Assembly (NCBI GenBank): GCA_963804375.1
Contig: CAWDQE010000021.1
Span: forward strand, 699,794 to 763,793
Length of the DNA: 64,000 nt
Source of the DNA: JANXQG01 sp963804375
GTDB taxonomy: Bacteria; Planctomycetota; Planctomycetia; Pirellulales; Thermoguttaceae
Direction of reading: 5' to 3'
Position 1 is the first letter of the stretch. The number at the start of each line of letters is the position of its first letter. The notes under the pieces were generated by a model. The model searched no databases. It had not been told where the DNA came from and worked only from the letters and a program-made list of their open reading frames with translations. Shown here piece by piece: positions 37,010 to 46,563 of this stretch. Made by a program: the position numbers and the translations under genes.

Positions 37010-37447
37010 CCTCCGAGTGAAGGACCCCAAGACGGGCAAGCACCACGGTGTAGGTGTGATCAATGTGGCCAACGAGGGCATTTACCCCGTGCTCGATACG
37101 CTGGTGGGCGAGTTGTGCGAGGTCTTTCAGTCATCCCCCTACATTCATACCGGCGGTGATGAGTACTTGTGGCCGGAGTTCCTCAAGACGGAGGAGGCTC
37201 AGCAGTACATGAAGCAAGAAGGCATGGACTTGGACCGCTTGCAAACGTACTTCCGGAAATACATTTGGGCCCGGTCCACGCGGCGGCCAAACAACTCGGT
37301 AGCAAGCAGATCAGCATGTTCCTGGAAACCGGGGTCCCGATCGCTCAGCGAACAGACTGGCTTCGGGGTAAGATCGTTGAATCGGAAATGTCAGATATGG
37401 CAGCCATTCAGGCCGATCAGCAACCGTCCGATACCGGCAGGAGATAA
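37010..37447 (+). pseudogene. GH20 beta-N-acetylhexosaminidase fragment
   Basis: One frame reads DPKTGKHHGVGVINVANEGI, YPVLDTLVGELCEVFQ and SPYIHTGGDEYLWPEFL; H-x-G-G-D-E is the GH20 catalytic signature with the Asp-Glu pair. From about 37265 the sense moves to another frame (AAAKQLGSKQISMFLETGVP) and ends at 37447. The signal peptide, the N-terminal domain and the rest of the barrel are missing on both sides. It is a remnant of an exo-hexosaminidase gene at the edge of the sulfatase island. Confidence 0.65.
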
Positions 37448-37452
37448 CGACT

Positions 37453-37935
37453 TTGAAACTTTTTTTCTTTACCCTCGCTGCACTGCTACTGCCGCTGGCC
37501 GCGCTGCACACCGCTGATGCGGCCAAACCGGCGAGACCAAATGTCCTCTTTCTGTTCAGTGATGACCAGCGGTTCGACACGATCCACGCGCTGGGCAACG
37601 GCTATATCCGCACGCCGCACATCGACCGGCTTGCGCAGTCCGGCACCGTGTTTAGCAACGCCTACATCATGGGCGGCACCAGCGGCGCCGTTTGCATGCC
37701 GTCGCGGGCCATGCTTATGTCCGGCCGCACGCTCTTCCGCATCGAGAACGACCTCAAAGGTCAGACCACCTGGCCCGAGAAGTTTGGCCAGGCCGGGTAT
37801 TCCACTTTCTTGCTGAAGGACTGGCAACAGAAACTCGGCGATACCCAGCCGTTGACGACCGACAAACCACAGTCGCTCACCTTCGACTTCAGCAAGGTCA
37901 AAGTCCGCACACGACCCAAGTCAGGTATGGAATGA
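37453..37935 (+). pseudogene. sulfatase with most of its core deleted in frame
   Basis: TTG start with AGGAG about 9 bases upstream. Signal peptide (LFFFTLAALLLPLAALHTAD), then the sulfatase opening RPNVLFLFSDDQRFDTIHAL with the metal-binding DD, and the formylglycine motif C81-M-P-S-R with GR. At about residue 115 (GQAGYSTF) it jumps to LLKDWQQKLGDTQPLTTDKP and FDFSKVKVR, which I recognise as the C-terminal end of this sulfatase group. More than 300 residues are absent, but the frame is kept. The stop overlaps the start of the next sulfatase (ATGATGA). It cannot be an active sulfatase. Confidence 0.7.
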
Positions 37936-39380
37936 TGAAACAACTCCTACCTCTGTCCGCCGCCCTGCTACTTGCGCCGCTGGCGGCAATACACGCCTCA
38001 GACGTGGCGAGATCGGCCAAGCCCAACATCATCTTCTTCCTCGTGGATGACATGGGCTGGACGGATGTCGGATACATGGGGTCGACGTTTTACGACACGC
38101 CGCACATCGACCGCCTGGCTGCGCAGGGCATGAGGTTTAACCAGGCGTATTCGGCTTGCACAGTCTGTTCGCCGACGCGGGCCGCGATTCTCACGGGGCA
38201 GTATCCCGCGCGGTTGCACATCACCGATTGGATCCCGGGGCACGTGCGGCCCTTCGCAAGACTCAAGGTGCCGGACTGGACGATGCACCTTCCGCTGGAA
38301 ACGATGAACCTCGCGCGGCTGCTCAAACCGGCGGGCTTCACAGGGGCAAGCATCGGCAAGTGGCACCTAGGCGGCCCGGCATTCTATCCCGACAAGCAAG
38401 GTTTCGACGTGAATATCGCCGGCACGGCCGCCGGCCAGCCACCAAGTTACTTTGCCCCGTACAGGATCGCCACGTTGCCGGACGGCCCCGCCGGTGAATT
38501 CCTCAGCGACCGACTCACGGACGAGGCGCTGAAATTCATCGAGACGAACAAGGACCAGCCGTTCTTACTGTACCTGCCGCATTACGCCGTCCACACGCCC
38601 CTGATGGCCAAGCCGCACGTTATCGAGAAATACAAGAAGAAAGCCGACCCGCACGCGCCGCAGCACAACGCGGTTTACGCCGGCCTTGTCGAGAGCGTTG
38701 ACGACAGCATCGGCCGCATCATGCAGAAACTCGACGAACTGAAACTTGCCGGCAATACGATCGTGATCTTCAATTCCGACAACGGCGGTCTCATCGGCTC
38801 CACCGTGAATCTCGGCTTGCGGGCCGGTAAGGGGTCGTCCTACGAAGGCGGTGTGCGCGTGCCGCTGATCGTCAAATGGCCCGGCGTCACAATGGCCGGC
38901 AGCGTCTGCGAAACACCGGTCATCAGCGTAGACTATCTGCCCACGATCCTTGAGATGACTGGCATCAAGGATGGTTCGAAGCAGCCACTGGACGGCGAAA
39001 GCCTGGTGCCGCTGCTCAAGCAGGCCGGGCCACTGAAACGCGACGCGATCTACTGGCACTACCCGCATTACCATCCGGGCGGCGCGACGCCCTATGGCGC
39101 GGTTCGCCAAGGCGATTTCAAGCTCATCGAATTCTACGAGGACAATCACGTCGAGTTATACAACCTCAAGGACGATCTCGCCGAAAAGAACGACCTGGTG
39201 AAAACTATGCCCGACCAGGCCGCAGCCCTGCGTCGGAAACTTCACCAGTGGCGCGACAGCGTTGGTGCCCAGATGCCGGCCCCCAACCCCGACTACCGTC
39301 CGAACGCTCCCGCACCGAAGTCCAAGAAGGCGAAGAAACGCGCCGTCGCCGAAATCCAGCGAGTCTTGGAGGAATCCTGA
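37932..39380 (+). CDS. secreted sulfatase (arylsulfatase type)
   Basis: 482 residues from ATGATGAAAC, which overlaps the preceding stop and suggests coupled translation. Signal peptide MKQLLPLSAALLLAPLAAIH. Metal site DDMGWTDVGYMG, formylglycine motif C79-S-P-T-R with LTGQ, H/K motif ASIGKWHLGG, and NSDNGG for the second metal-binding loop. The C-terminal part has YWHYPHYHPGGATPYGAVRQ and YNLKDDLAEKNDLVK. Full length for the family. The Cys in the motif must be converted to formylglycine by FGE or an anaerobic maturase; none with a complete active site was seen here. Likely substrate: sulfated polysaccharide, given the GH29 and GH20 neighbours. Confidence 0.9.
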   Translation: MMKQLLPLSAALLLAPLAAIHASDVARSAKPNIIFFLVDDMGWTDVGYMGSTFYDTPHIDRLAAQGMRFNQAYSACTVCSPTRAAILTGQYPARLHITDWIPGHVRPFARLKVPDWTMHLPLETMNLARLLKPAGFTGASIGKWHLGGPAFYPDKQGFDVNIAGTAAGQPPSYFAPYRIATLPDGPAGEFLSDRLTDEALKFIETNKDQPFLLYLPHYAVHTPLMAKPHVIEKYKKKADPHAPQHNAVYAGLVESVDDSIGRIMQKLDELKLAGNTIVIFNSDNGGLIGSTVNLGLRAGKGSSYEGGVRVPLIVKWPGVTMAGSVCETPVISVDYLPTILEMTGIKDGSKQPLDGESLVPLLKQAGPLKRDAIYWHYPHYHPGGATPYGAVRQGDFKLIEFYEDNHVELYNLKDDLAEKNDLVKTMPDQAAALRRKLHQWRDSVGAQMPAPNPDYRPNAPAPKSKKAKKRAVAEIQRVLEES

Positions 39381-39518
39381 CCCATCACGATTGGCTTCGT
39401 ATTTGATGAACGAGAACCAGATATGCGGTACTTGCCCATAATTGCCCGCGCTCTTGCCGCCCTGCCAGGATATACTGGAAGTGGTTTCACAACAGCGGTG
39501 GTGCCAGGGAATTGCACG

Positions 39519-41358
39519 ATGAACAGAATCTTCGTCTTGGGCACTGTCATGTGCGGCATGTTCTGGGGAATCGGTATTTGAGTACCCCATGCTTCGCCGC
39601 GGAAGCCGCCCACCCCGGCGGTGGCGCACCCGCGAAAGCCCAACGTGATCCTGGTCTTGACCGACGACCAAGGCTACGGCGACATGAGTTGTCATGGCAA
39701 CCAGGTTCTTAAGACGCCGGCCATCGACACCCTTCACCGCGACGGCGTATGCTTGACCGACTTCCACGTCGACCCCTGTTGCTCGCCCACCCGCGCGGCG
39801 CTGATGACGGGCCGCTATTCGTCGCGGGTTGGCGTTTGGCACACCGTGCTGGGGCGATCGCTGCTCCGCGCGGGCGAGACCACCATGGCCGACGTCTTCG
39901 CAGCCAACGGCTATCGGACCGGTATGTTCGGCAAGTGGCACCTGGGCGACAGCTATCCCTTCCGGCCCCAGGACCGGGGATTCCAGGAGGCCCTCTACCA
40001 CGGCGGCGGCGCCATCGGCAACAGTCCCGATTACTGGGGTAACCATTACTTCGACGACACCTACTTCCGCAACGGCAAGCCCGAGAAGTTCCACGGCTAC
40101 TGCACCGACGTGTGGTTCGGCGAAGCGCTCAAATTCATTCGCGCCAATAAGGACCGCCCCTTCTTCTGCTACCTTCCCACCAACGTGCCGCACTGGCCGC
40201 TGCTGGTGGCCGAGAAGTACGTCAAGCCGTTCACCGGCAAGGTACCCGACTCCATGGCCCACTACTACGGCATGTTGGTCAACTTCGACGAGAACCTCGC
40301 CCGGCTGCGGCGCGAACTGCGGCAGTTGGGGCTGGAGGAGAACACGATTCTGATTTTTCTGAGCGACAACGGCACGTCCGACGGGGTGGAACTCGACAAG
40401 AGTGGCTATCCCACGGCCGGTTTCAACGCTGGCATGAAGGGAGACAAGCTCTCGGAATATGAAGGGGGACACCGGGTCCCGTGCCTCGTCTACTGGCCGG
40501 CCGGCGGTATCCGCGGCGGCCGCGAGGTGACGCGGCTGACGGCCCACATCGACCTTCTGCCTACGCTCATCGATCTCTGCGGACTCGCTCCACCGCCGCA
40601 CGGAAAGTTCGACGGGGTGAGCCTGGCGCCCCTGCTGCGGAACCCCGTAGCGGCTGCCGCCGACTGGCCGGATCGTACCCTCTTCGTCCACAATCAACGG
40701 GTGATTGACCCCGTCAAGGGAAAGAACTACGCGGTGATGACCGATCATTGGCGGCTGGTCGACGGGCACGAGCTTTACGAGATCAAGTCCGATCCCGGCC
40801 AGCATCGCGACGTGGCGGGCGCGACACCCCGACGTGGTGGCCACGCTCGAAAAGGCCTACGATCGGTGGTGGGCCGACATCTCGACCGACTTCGACAAAC
40901 CCGCGCGGATTGTCATCAGTTCGGACCGTGCCAACCCCACGGCGCTGAATCCCCACGACTGGATCGGACAGCCCCACGAACTGTTCGACCAGTCGCAGGT
41001 CCGCCGCGGCCGTTACGGGCCGGCCAATCTGGAATACCAGGGGCATTGGATGATCGAAATCGCGAGGGACGGGCGGTACGAGATCGAGTTTCGCCGTTGG
41101 CCGCGGGAGTTGAACCGGCCGATTACCGCCGGCATCGAAGGCGGCACGGCCCTGCCCGCGACACGAGCAAAGTTGAAGATCGCCAACGGTGAACAGAGCA
41201 GGCCGATCAGCGAAGACTCGGTTGCCGTGACTTTCTCCGTCGATCTGCAAGCTGGTCCCACGACACTGGAAGGACGATTCATCGATGCGCGGACGGGTAC
41301 ATGGCGAAGCCCTTTCTACGTCTACGTCCGGCGCGTCGGTCCGGCCAATGTGGAGTGA
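39519..41358 (+). CDS. secreted arylsulfatase with several frameshifts
   Basis: The signal peptide MNRIFVLGTVMCGMFWGIGI is followed by a stop; the continuation STPCFAAEAAHPGGGAP is in a second frame, and the catalytic part from RKPNVILVLTDDQGYGD is back in the first. Formylglycine motif DPCCSPTRAALMTGR, FGKWHLGDSYPFRPQDRGF and SDNGTSDG are present. After YEIKSDPGQHRDVAG near 40825 the C-terminal domain shifts frame again (VVATLEKAYDRWWADISTDF ... FYVYVRRVGPANVE) and ends at 41358. Repaired, it is about 610 residues with a C-terminal beta-domain, as in many planctomycete arylsulfatases. Three indels are needed. Confidence 0.7.
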
Positions 41359-41448
41359 CCCTACAAAGATCGAGGCGGAGTGTCCGACCGAAAGTCAGCC
41401 GCAACCAGATCGAAGAAACACAGATCCCAATCACGTTAGAGATTTCCC

Positions 41449-41912
41449 ATGAACCGGTTGAAACTTCTGTGTCCCGTCGGCATCCTGCTGTCTACGCTTG
41501 CCGTCGACCTTGCACACGCCCAGCCCCGCGCACTTCATCTTGCCCTGCGAATACGCGACCCGAAGACCAACCAGATCGTCGTCCAGACAGAGGTCGTCGA
41601 TTCGGCCAAGGTAGCCGTGGTGATCGTCGATCCGTGGAATTTCCACTGGTGCATGACCGCCTGCGAACGGGTCTCTGCGATGGTGCCGCGGTGGAACCGG
41701 GCGGTGGACTGCGCCCGCAAATTGGGCATGCCCATCCTCTGGGCGCCCAGCGACGTAGCGGGCAACTACGCGGGCTATCCGCAGCGAGAGCGGGCCTTGG
41801 CAGTTCCCTTCTGGTTTGCATGGATGCCGGCAGCCGCAATGTCTTGGACCTTGGCAACTGGGTAGAATCTGGGTTTGTCCGGAAAAAGGCCGTGACCAAG
41901 ACGAAGGAATAG
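41449..41912 (+). pseudogene. isochorismatase-like cysteine hydrolase, truncated by deletion
   Basis: The first frame has a signal peptide (LLCPVGILLSTLAVDLAHAQ) and the start of a cysteine-hydrolase fold, VAVVIVDPWNFHWCMTACER, with the catalytic Asp, then KLGMPILWAPSDVAGNYAGY. It ends at 41865 soon after. In another frame the sequence reads DAGSRNVLDLGNWVESGFVR and KKAVTKTKE to a stop at 41910-41912, which looks like a true C-terminus. The catalytic Cys region is gone. Compared with the neighbour at 41965, about 100 residues of the hydrolase domain are missing. Confidence 0.55.
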
Positions 41913-41964
41913 ACAATTCAGTTACCCCGGGCTCAATTAGAATCAAGATCTTTGGAGACTCCGT

Positions 41965-43527
41965 ATGTCCGACGCACTTCACATTGGGAAGCTGTGCTTA
42001 GTCCTCATGCTGCTGAATATGGCGATCCCGGCCCTGGCCGCGAGTCAGACCACGCCGCCGGCAGCCATCGAGCTTGTGGCCCAGAGCCGTGACAAGGATG
42101 GCAAGGTCGTCAAGAAGACGGTCCGCATCGTGCCGGCCAAAACGGCCGTGGTGGTGATCGACATGTGGGATCGCCACTGGTGCAAGACCTTTACGGCACG
42201 GGTAGGCAACCTGGCGCCGCGGATGAATCGCACTTTGGACGCATGCAGAAAACTGGGGATCCAGGTTGTTTTCGCCCCCTCCGACGTCGTCGACTTCTAC
42301 AAAGACTTCCCGCAGCGCAAGGCGATGCAGGCGGTTCCGCAGCACGCGGAACCAAAGCTGGTTCCGTTCAACCCGCCTGTGACGCCCGGCCCGATCGACA
42401 ATTGTGAGTGTGGACCGAGCCGGCCCTGTCACTCGGCGAACGTCTGGACGCGGCAGGTCGCTGATCTGGCGATCCGCGACAAGGACCTGATCGGCGACTG
42501 CAACAACGGCCGCGAGTTGCTCAATCTCTCCCAGGAGCGCGGTATTGATACACTCATCTACATGGGCGTGGCCGGCAACATGTGCGTGCTTGGCCGGTCG
42601 TGCGGCATCCTGAACATGAAACGGCACGATCTGCGAATCATCGTGGTGGGCGATATGGTCGAGGCAATCACCGCCAACGGCATTGGACCAGACGGGAAAC
42701 CCGACCGCAACTTCACCCCGGCCAAGGGCAGCGCCATCGTGCTGCGGCACATCGAGCAGCATATCGCTCCCAGCATCCGCAGCCGGCAGTTGATTGCTGC
42801 GGTGGGCCTCGATCCGCACGCCGGCAACACGCGGCCGCACATCGTATTTGTCGCGGCCGAGAAGGAGTACGAGAGCTACAAGACCCTGCCGGCCTTCGCC
42901 AAGAAGTATCTGGAGAAGGACTTCCGCTGCACGTACTTGAATGCCACGGGGCCGGAGCAGACCGGCGGCAAGGACAACGTGCCCGGTCTGGAGGCCCTCT
43001 ACGACGCCGATCTGCTGGTGCTTGCCGCTCGGCGGCGAACCTTCCCGGTCGTGCAAATGGATCATCTGGAGAAGTACATTCGCTCAGGAATGCCCTTGGT
43101 GGTTCTCCGTACCAGCGGCGCGGCATTCCAAATGCCGCAGGCGCCCCTGGGACACGTGGTCTGGGACCGTTTCGATAAAGAGGTCCTGGGCTGCAATTAC
43201 CAGGGTTACAATGCGAAATCGAGACACACCGGCTGCGACGTGTGGGTGGTACCCGAGGCGGCCGGTCATCCAATCCTGCAGGGCGTGGCGTCGAAGTTTC
43301 ACAGTCCGTGTTGGATTTATCGCCAACGCCCGCTGGCCGATACGACGAAGACGCTGCTGATGGGCCGCTGGTCGAAGGAAGATCCCGATGAACCGGTGGC
43401 CTGGACCAACACCTACCAAGGCGCCCGCGTGTTCTACACCACGCTGGGGCACCCGGGCGATTTCCAGATCGAGGCATTCAACCGGCTGCTGTTAAACGCC
43501 ATCCATTGGTCACTTGGACGTGAGTAA
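41965..43527 (+). CDS. secreted isochorismatase-like hydrolase fused to ThuA-like domain
   Basis: 520 residues; GGAG lies 8 bases before the ATG. Signal peptide to about residue 26. Residues 50-270 are an isochorismatase-like cysteine hydrolase: VVVIDMWDRHWCKTF with the Asp, and IYMGVAGNMCVLGRSCGI with the catalytic Cys. Residues 285-520 are a ThuA-like (glutamine-amidotransferase-fold) domain: HIVFVAAEKEYESYKTLPAF, DLLVLAARRRTFPVVQMDHL and GARVFYTTLGHPGDFQIEAF. The pairing suggests an exported enzyme acting on a sugar-linked amide or ester. It lies downstream of the sulfatases on the same strand. Confidence 0.8.
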   Translation: MSDALHIGKLCLVLMLLNMAIPALAASQTTPPAAIELVAQSRDKDGKVVKKTVRIVPAKTAVVVIDMWDRHWCKTFTARVGNLAPRMNRTLDACRKLGIQVVFAPSDVVDFYKDFPQRKAMQAVPQHAEPKLVPFNPPVTPGPIDNCECGPSRPCHSANVWTRQVADLAIRDKDLIGDCNNGRELLNLSQERGIDTLIYMGVAGNMCVLGRSCGILNMKRHDLRIIVVGDMVEAITANGIGPDGKPDRNFTPAKGSAIVLRHIEQHIAPSIRSRQLIAAVGLDPHAGNTRPHIVFVAAEKEYESYKTLPAFAKKYLEKDFRCTYLNATGPEQTGGKDNVPGLEALYDADLLVLAARRRTFPVVQMDHLEKYIRSGMPLVVLRTSGAAFQMPQAPLGHVVWDRFDKEVLGCNYQGYNAKSRHTGCDVWVVPEAAGHPILQGVASKFHSPCWIYRQRPLADTTKTLLMGRWSKEDPDEPVAWTNTYQGARVFYTTLGHPGDFQIEAFNRLLLNAIHWSLGRE

Positions 43528-43576
43528 ATGTTACACTGTTCCACCATTGCAGTATTGCAGAACGTAGGGGTTAATC

Positions 43577-43876
43577 ATGAAACGAGAACTTCAAAACATT
43601 CGGCGGCGCGACTTTCTGGCCTCGGTGACGGCCGCAAGCGTGCCCTGCTTCATTCCCGCGGGCGTGCTCGCGGCGGCGGGCAAACCCGGCGGTAGCGAGC
43701 GGCCCTGCATGGATATTGAGATCGGCCACCGTGTCGCCACTTTGAACAATCTGGGCAACCTCTCGTACCTGTTGGGCCGCAAGCTCTATTGGGACGGCGC
43801 CAAAGAACAGTTCATCGATGATGAACAGGCCAACAAGATGTTAAGCCGGCCGCATCGAGAGCCCTATCTTCTCTAA
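43577..43876 (+). pseudogene. Gfo/Idh oxidoreductase reduced to its two ends
   Basis: 99 residues. The first 35 are a Tat signal (IRRRDFLASVTAASVPCFIP). After ERPCMDIEIGHR the sequence reads VATLNNLGNLSYLLGRKLYW and then DEQANKMLSRPHREPYLL, which is the usual C-terminus of planctomycete Gfo/Idh proteins ('LGxxxxxLGRKLxWDxxxExFxxDxEANxMLxRPxRxPW'). The Rossmann and substrate domains (some 330 residues) are missing, yet the frame is open throughout. Confidence 0.7.
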
Positions 43877-44183
43877 CGGGTGCGAAGCAGGAATAGGCGC
43901 ATCGAGGACCAACTCCAAGGAATCGCCATGCACGCCGGCATCAATTTTGAGTTTGCACGCGCTGAGATCGTCGATAACCTGCAAGTCATGGACTTGTCTT
44001 GTCGCGGCCGTCCGACGTCGAGGGCATCGAGATATTTGTGAATAACGGGGAACAAGAGGTGAAAATGAACATCGCTACGTACCTTGCCCGACTTGCTTGC
44101 ATTTCTGGCGACCATCGATCAATATATGACCTGTTCGGTCTGAACTCTCGCCAACCGTCCCATCAACCACTAGGAGGTTTCTC
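43877..44183. other. gene-free interval upstream of GH29
   Basis: No supported gene. It ends with AGGAGG 6 bases before the GH29 start, so transcription probably begins or reads through here. Confidence 0.4.
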
Positions 44184-45644
44184 ATGAAAATCGCCATTGC
44201 GTGCCTGTTCTCAATAACTCTAATCCTTGGAACCATGCCCTTCGCACCAGCCCAGGCTGCGGGGGAGCCGGCCAAACCGGCCGTCGAAACGCCCTCGCAA
44301 CGTGCCGCCCGCATGCGGTGGTGGCGCGAGGCCCGATTCGGCATGTTCATCCATTGGGGGGTCTATGCCGTGCCGGCCGACGGCGAATGGTACATGACCA
44401 ACAACCATGTCCCGCTGGCCCAGTACGAAAAGTATGCCACAAAATTCGACCCGGTGAAGTTCGACGCCGATCAGTGGGCCCAGATTGCGCACAATGCAGG
44501 CATGAAATACCTGGTGATCACCGCCAAGCATCACGACGGGTTCTGCATGTTCAAGACGAGCACCACGAAATACAACATTGTCGACGCGACGCCGTGGCAT
44601 CAAGATCCGCTCGCCAAGTTGAGCGCGGCGTGCAAGAGGCATGGCGTGCGATTCTGCTGCTACTATTCGATCATGGATTGGCATACGCCTTACCAGACGG
44701 CCGCCAAGCCCGACGATAAACACCCCGACTACAACCCGACGAAGTTCTCCAGTGCCGAACAGAAGGCCAACTACACTTCGTACATGAAGGCGCAGCTCAA
44801 GGACCTGGTCACGCAATACCATCCGGGCGTCATCTGGTTCGACGGCGGCTGGATCGGCTGGACCTCGGAAGACGGAAAGGACCTGGTCGGCTACCTCCAT
44901 CAACTCGATCCGCAACTGATCGTCAACGACCGGGCCAACGGGTCGGGCGACTTCGGCACGCCCGAGCAAAGCATCCCCGCGTCGGGGCTCAACCGCGACT
45001 GGGAAACTTGCATGACGATCAATGGCAACTGGGGCTTTTCTGCCAACGATCATAATTTCAAATCGACGTCGGAACTGCTGCGCAACCTGATGGACATCGC
45101 CAGTAAAGGCGGGAACTATCTGCTCAACGTCGGTCCGACCGACGAGGGCATCATCCCCGCGCCGGAGGTCGAGCGGCTGAAGGAGATGGGCGATTGGCTC
45201 AAGACGAATGGCGCTGCACTCTATGGCACCACGGCCGGTCCTTTCAAGAAGCAGCTTGCCTGGGGCCGAGCGACGCAAAAGCCGGGCAAACTCTTCCTCA
45301 CCGTATTCGATTGGCCAAAAACCGGCTCACTCCTGGTGCCGGTGAACGGCCGGGTTGCGAAGGCTTACTTGTTGTCACGGCCGAACGAGACGTTCAAGGT
45401 CGAAAGCGACGCGAACGGGATTCGCGTGACGGTGCCGAAGGAGAAACCCGATCCGATTGCCAGCGTCGTGGTACTCGATATCGAGGGGGCGAAGGTTGCT
45501 TCGTTCCTCGGTCCGGCCGCCGACGGATCGATCCACCTGGCCGCGACCGAGGCAGGGATCACTGGATCGCACTTGGCGGTCGAAGAGCGCCTGCAATTCG
45601 CGATCTCTCGTTTCGCGGCTAGCTTTGTTGCTGACCCAAAATAG
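44184..45644 (+). CDS. secreted GH29 alpha-L-fucosidase
   Basis: 486 residues; AGGAGG upstream and a signal peptide to about residue 26. GH29 barrel: MRWWREARFGMFIHWGVYAV, EWYMTNNHVPLAQYEKYATK, AGMKYLVITAKHHDGFCMFK, and the nucleophile D220 in GVIWFDGGWIGW; then NYLLNVGPTDEGIIPAPEVE. A C-terminal beta-domain follows. It ends LQFAISRFAASFVADPK where relatives often continue into a further binding module, so the extreme C-terminus may be shortened. It releases terminal alpha-L-fucose, which fits the adjacent sulfatases and hexosaminidase remnant in breakdown of fucoidan- or mucin-like glycans. Confidence 0.9.
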   Translation: MKIAIACLFSITLILGTMPFAPAQAAGEPAKPAVETPSQRAARMRWWREARFGMFIHWGVYAVPADGEWYMTNNHVPLAQYEKYATKFDPVKFDADQWAQIAHNAGMKYLVITAKHHDGFCMFKTSTTKYNIVDATPWHQDPLAKLSAACKRHGVRFCCYYSIMDWHTPYQTAAKPDDKHPDYNPTKFSSAEQKANYTSYMKAQLKDLVTQYHPGVIWFDGGWIGWTSEDGKDLVGYLHQLDPQLIVNDRANGSGDFGTPEQSIPASGLNRDWETCMTINGNWGFSANDHNFKSTSELLRNLMDIASKGGNYLLNVGPTDEGIIPAPEVERLKEMGDWLKTNGAALYGTTAGPFKKQLAWGRATQKPGKLFLTVFDWPKTGSLLVPVNGRVAKAYLLSRPNETFKVESDANGIRVTVPKEKPDPIASVVVLDIEGAKVASFLGPAADGSIHLAATEAGITGSHLAVEERLQFAISRFAASFVADPK

Positions 45645-45726
45645 TTTATAATTTTGACAGTTCGGGGCTGCGCGGGCGTGGTCCCGGAAACAACACACAA
45701 ATCATTCCACTTTGGAGCGTCAAGAG

Positions 45727-46443
45727 ATGAGTCGATTCCATGCAAGATCCGTTCTTTGGGCAAGCCTCGCCGTGTCACTGTTTGGCAGCAGCCTTCGCGC
45801 CGATGGGCCAAGATCCGTCATGCCGCAAGAGAAGGACCGCGGCCGCCATGAGCAGTTTCTCAAAGACAAGACAGAGCTGTTGAAGAAAGGCCCGATCCAG
45901 GTCGTGTTCATCGGCGATTCGATTACCGATGGTTGGCGCGGGGGCGGCGCCGCGACGTGGCAAAAAGCATTCGGCGAAAAATACAATGCCCTCAACCTCG
46001 GCATCGGCGGCGACCGCACTGAGCATGTGCTGTGGCGCATCGCTCACGGCGAGCTCGACGGCATCGCTCCCAAAGTCGTGATCATGATGATCGGCACGAA
46101 CAACTGTGGCTCGCCGGCCGTCGACATGGTTGCCGGTGTAACGGCCGACGTGGCGGCGGTCCATGCCAAGCTTCCCGGCACGAAAATCCTCTTGCTGGGC
46201 ATCTTCCCCCGCGCGACCAGCCCGAACGACAGCGCCCGCCTGAAGATCAAGCACGTCAACGAAGTGCTTTCGAAGCTCGACGGCATCGACAAGGTGAAGT
46301 ATCTCGACATCGGCTCGAAATTCCTCGAGGCCGACGGCACGCTGCCCCGTTCGATCATGCCCGATGCCCTGCATCCCAACGCGAAAGGCTATGCCATTTG
46401 GGCCGAAGCGATCGCGCCAACATTGGAAGAACTCGCTAAATGA
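45727..46443 (+). CDS. secreted SGNH/GDSL hydrolase
   Basis: 238 residues from MSRFHARSVLWASLAV; an ATG at 45712 is less likely as the signal would be displaced. Block I FIGDSITDGWRGGG with the nucleophile Ser, block II LNLGIGGDRTEHVLWR with Gly, block III MIGTNNCG with Asn and block V PDALHPNAKGY with Asp and His, so all SGNH residues are present. Such proteins are acetyl esterases of the PAF-acetylhydrolase/rhamnogalacturonan type. In this island it probably removes acetyl groups from polysaccharide. A good terminator follows at 46505. Confidence 0.85.
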   Translation: MSRFHARSVLWASLAVSLFGSSLRADGPRSVMPQEKDRGRHEQFLKDKTELLKKGPIQVVFIGDSITDGWRGGGAATWQKAFGEKYNALNLGIGGDRTEHVLWRIAHGELDGIAPKVVIMMIGTNNCGSPAVDMVAGVTADVAAVHAKLPGTKILLLGIFPRATSPNDSARLKIKHVNEVLSKLDGIDKVKYLDIGSKFLEADGTLPRSIMPDALHPNAKGYAIWAEAIAPTLEELAK

Positions 46444-46504
46444 GGCTGGCGAGGATCTGGCCGTCCCGTGCGCACTCCGCAAACGCGCCGCTCGTCGCCT
46501 TGCC

Positions 46505-46525
46505 GCCGCCTAATAGGCGGCTTTT
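46505..46525 (+). terminator. intrinsic terminator after SGNH gene
   Basis: GCCGCC-TAATA-GGCGGC followed by TTTT, 62 bases after the stop codon. It lies between convergent genes. Confidence 0.75.
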
Positions 46526-46563
46526 CCACGGACTCCTCCCGGCGACCGGCGTCCGCGATATCC

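Noticed and set aside
43877..44183. Short minus-strand frame with DLSACKLKIDAGVHGDSLEL
   Set aside because: It reads somewhat like protein but is short, has no start signal, lies opposite a gene leader and matches no family I know.
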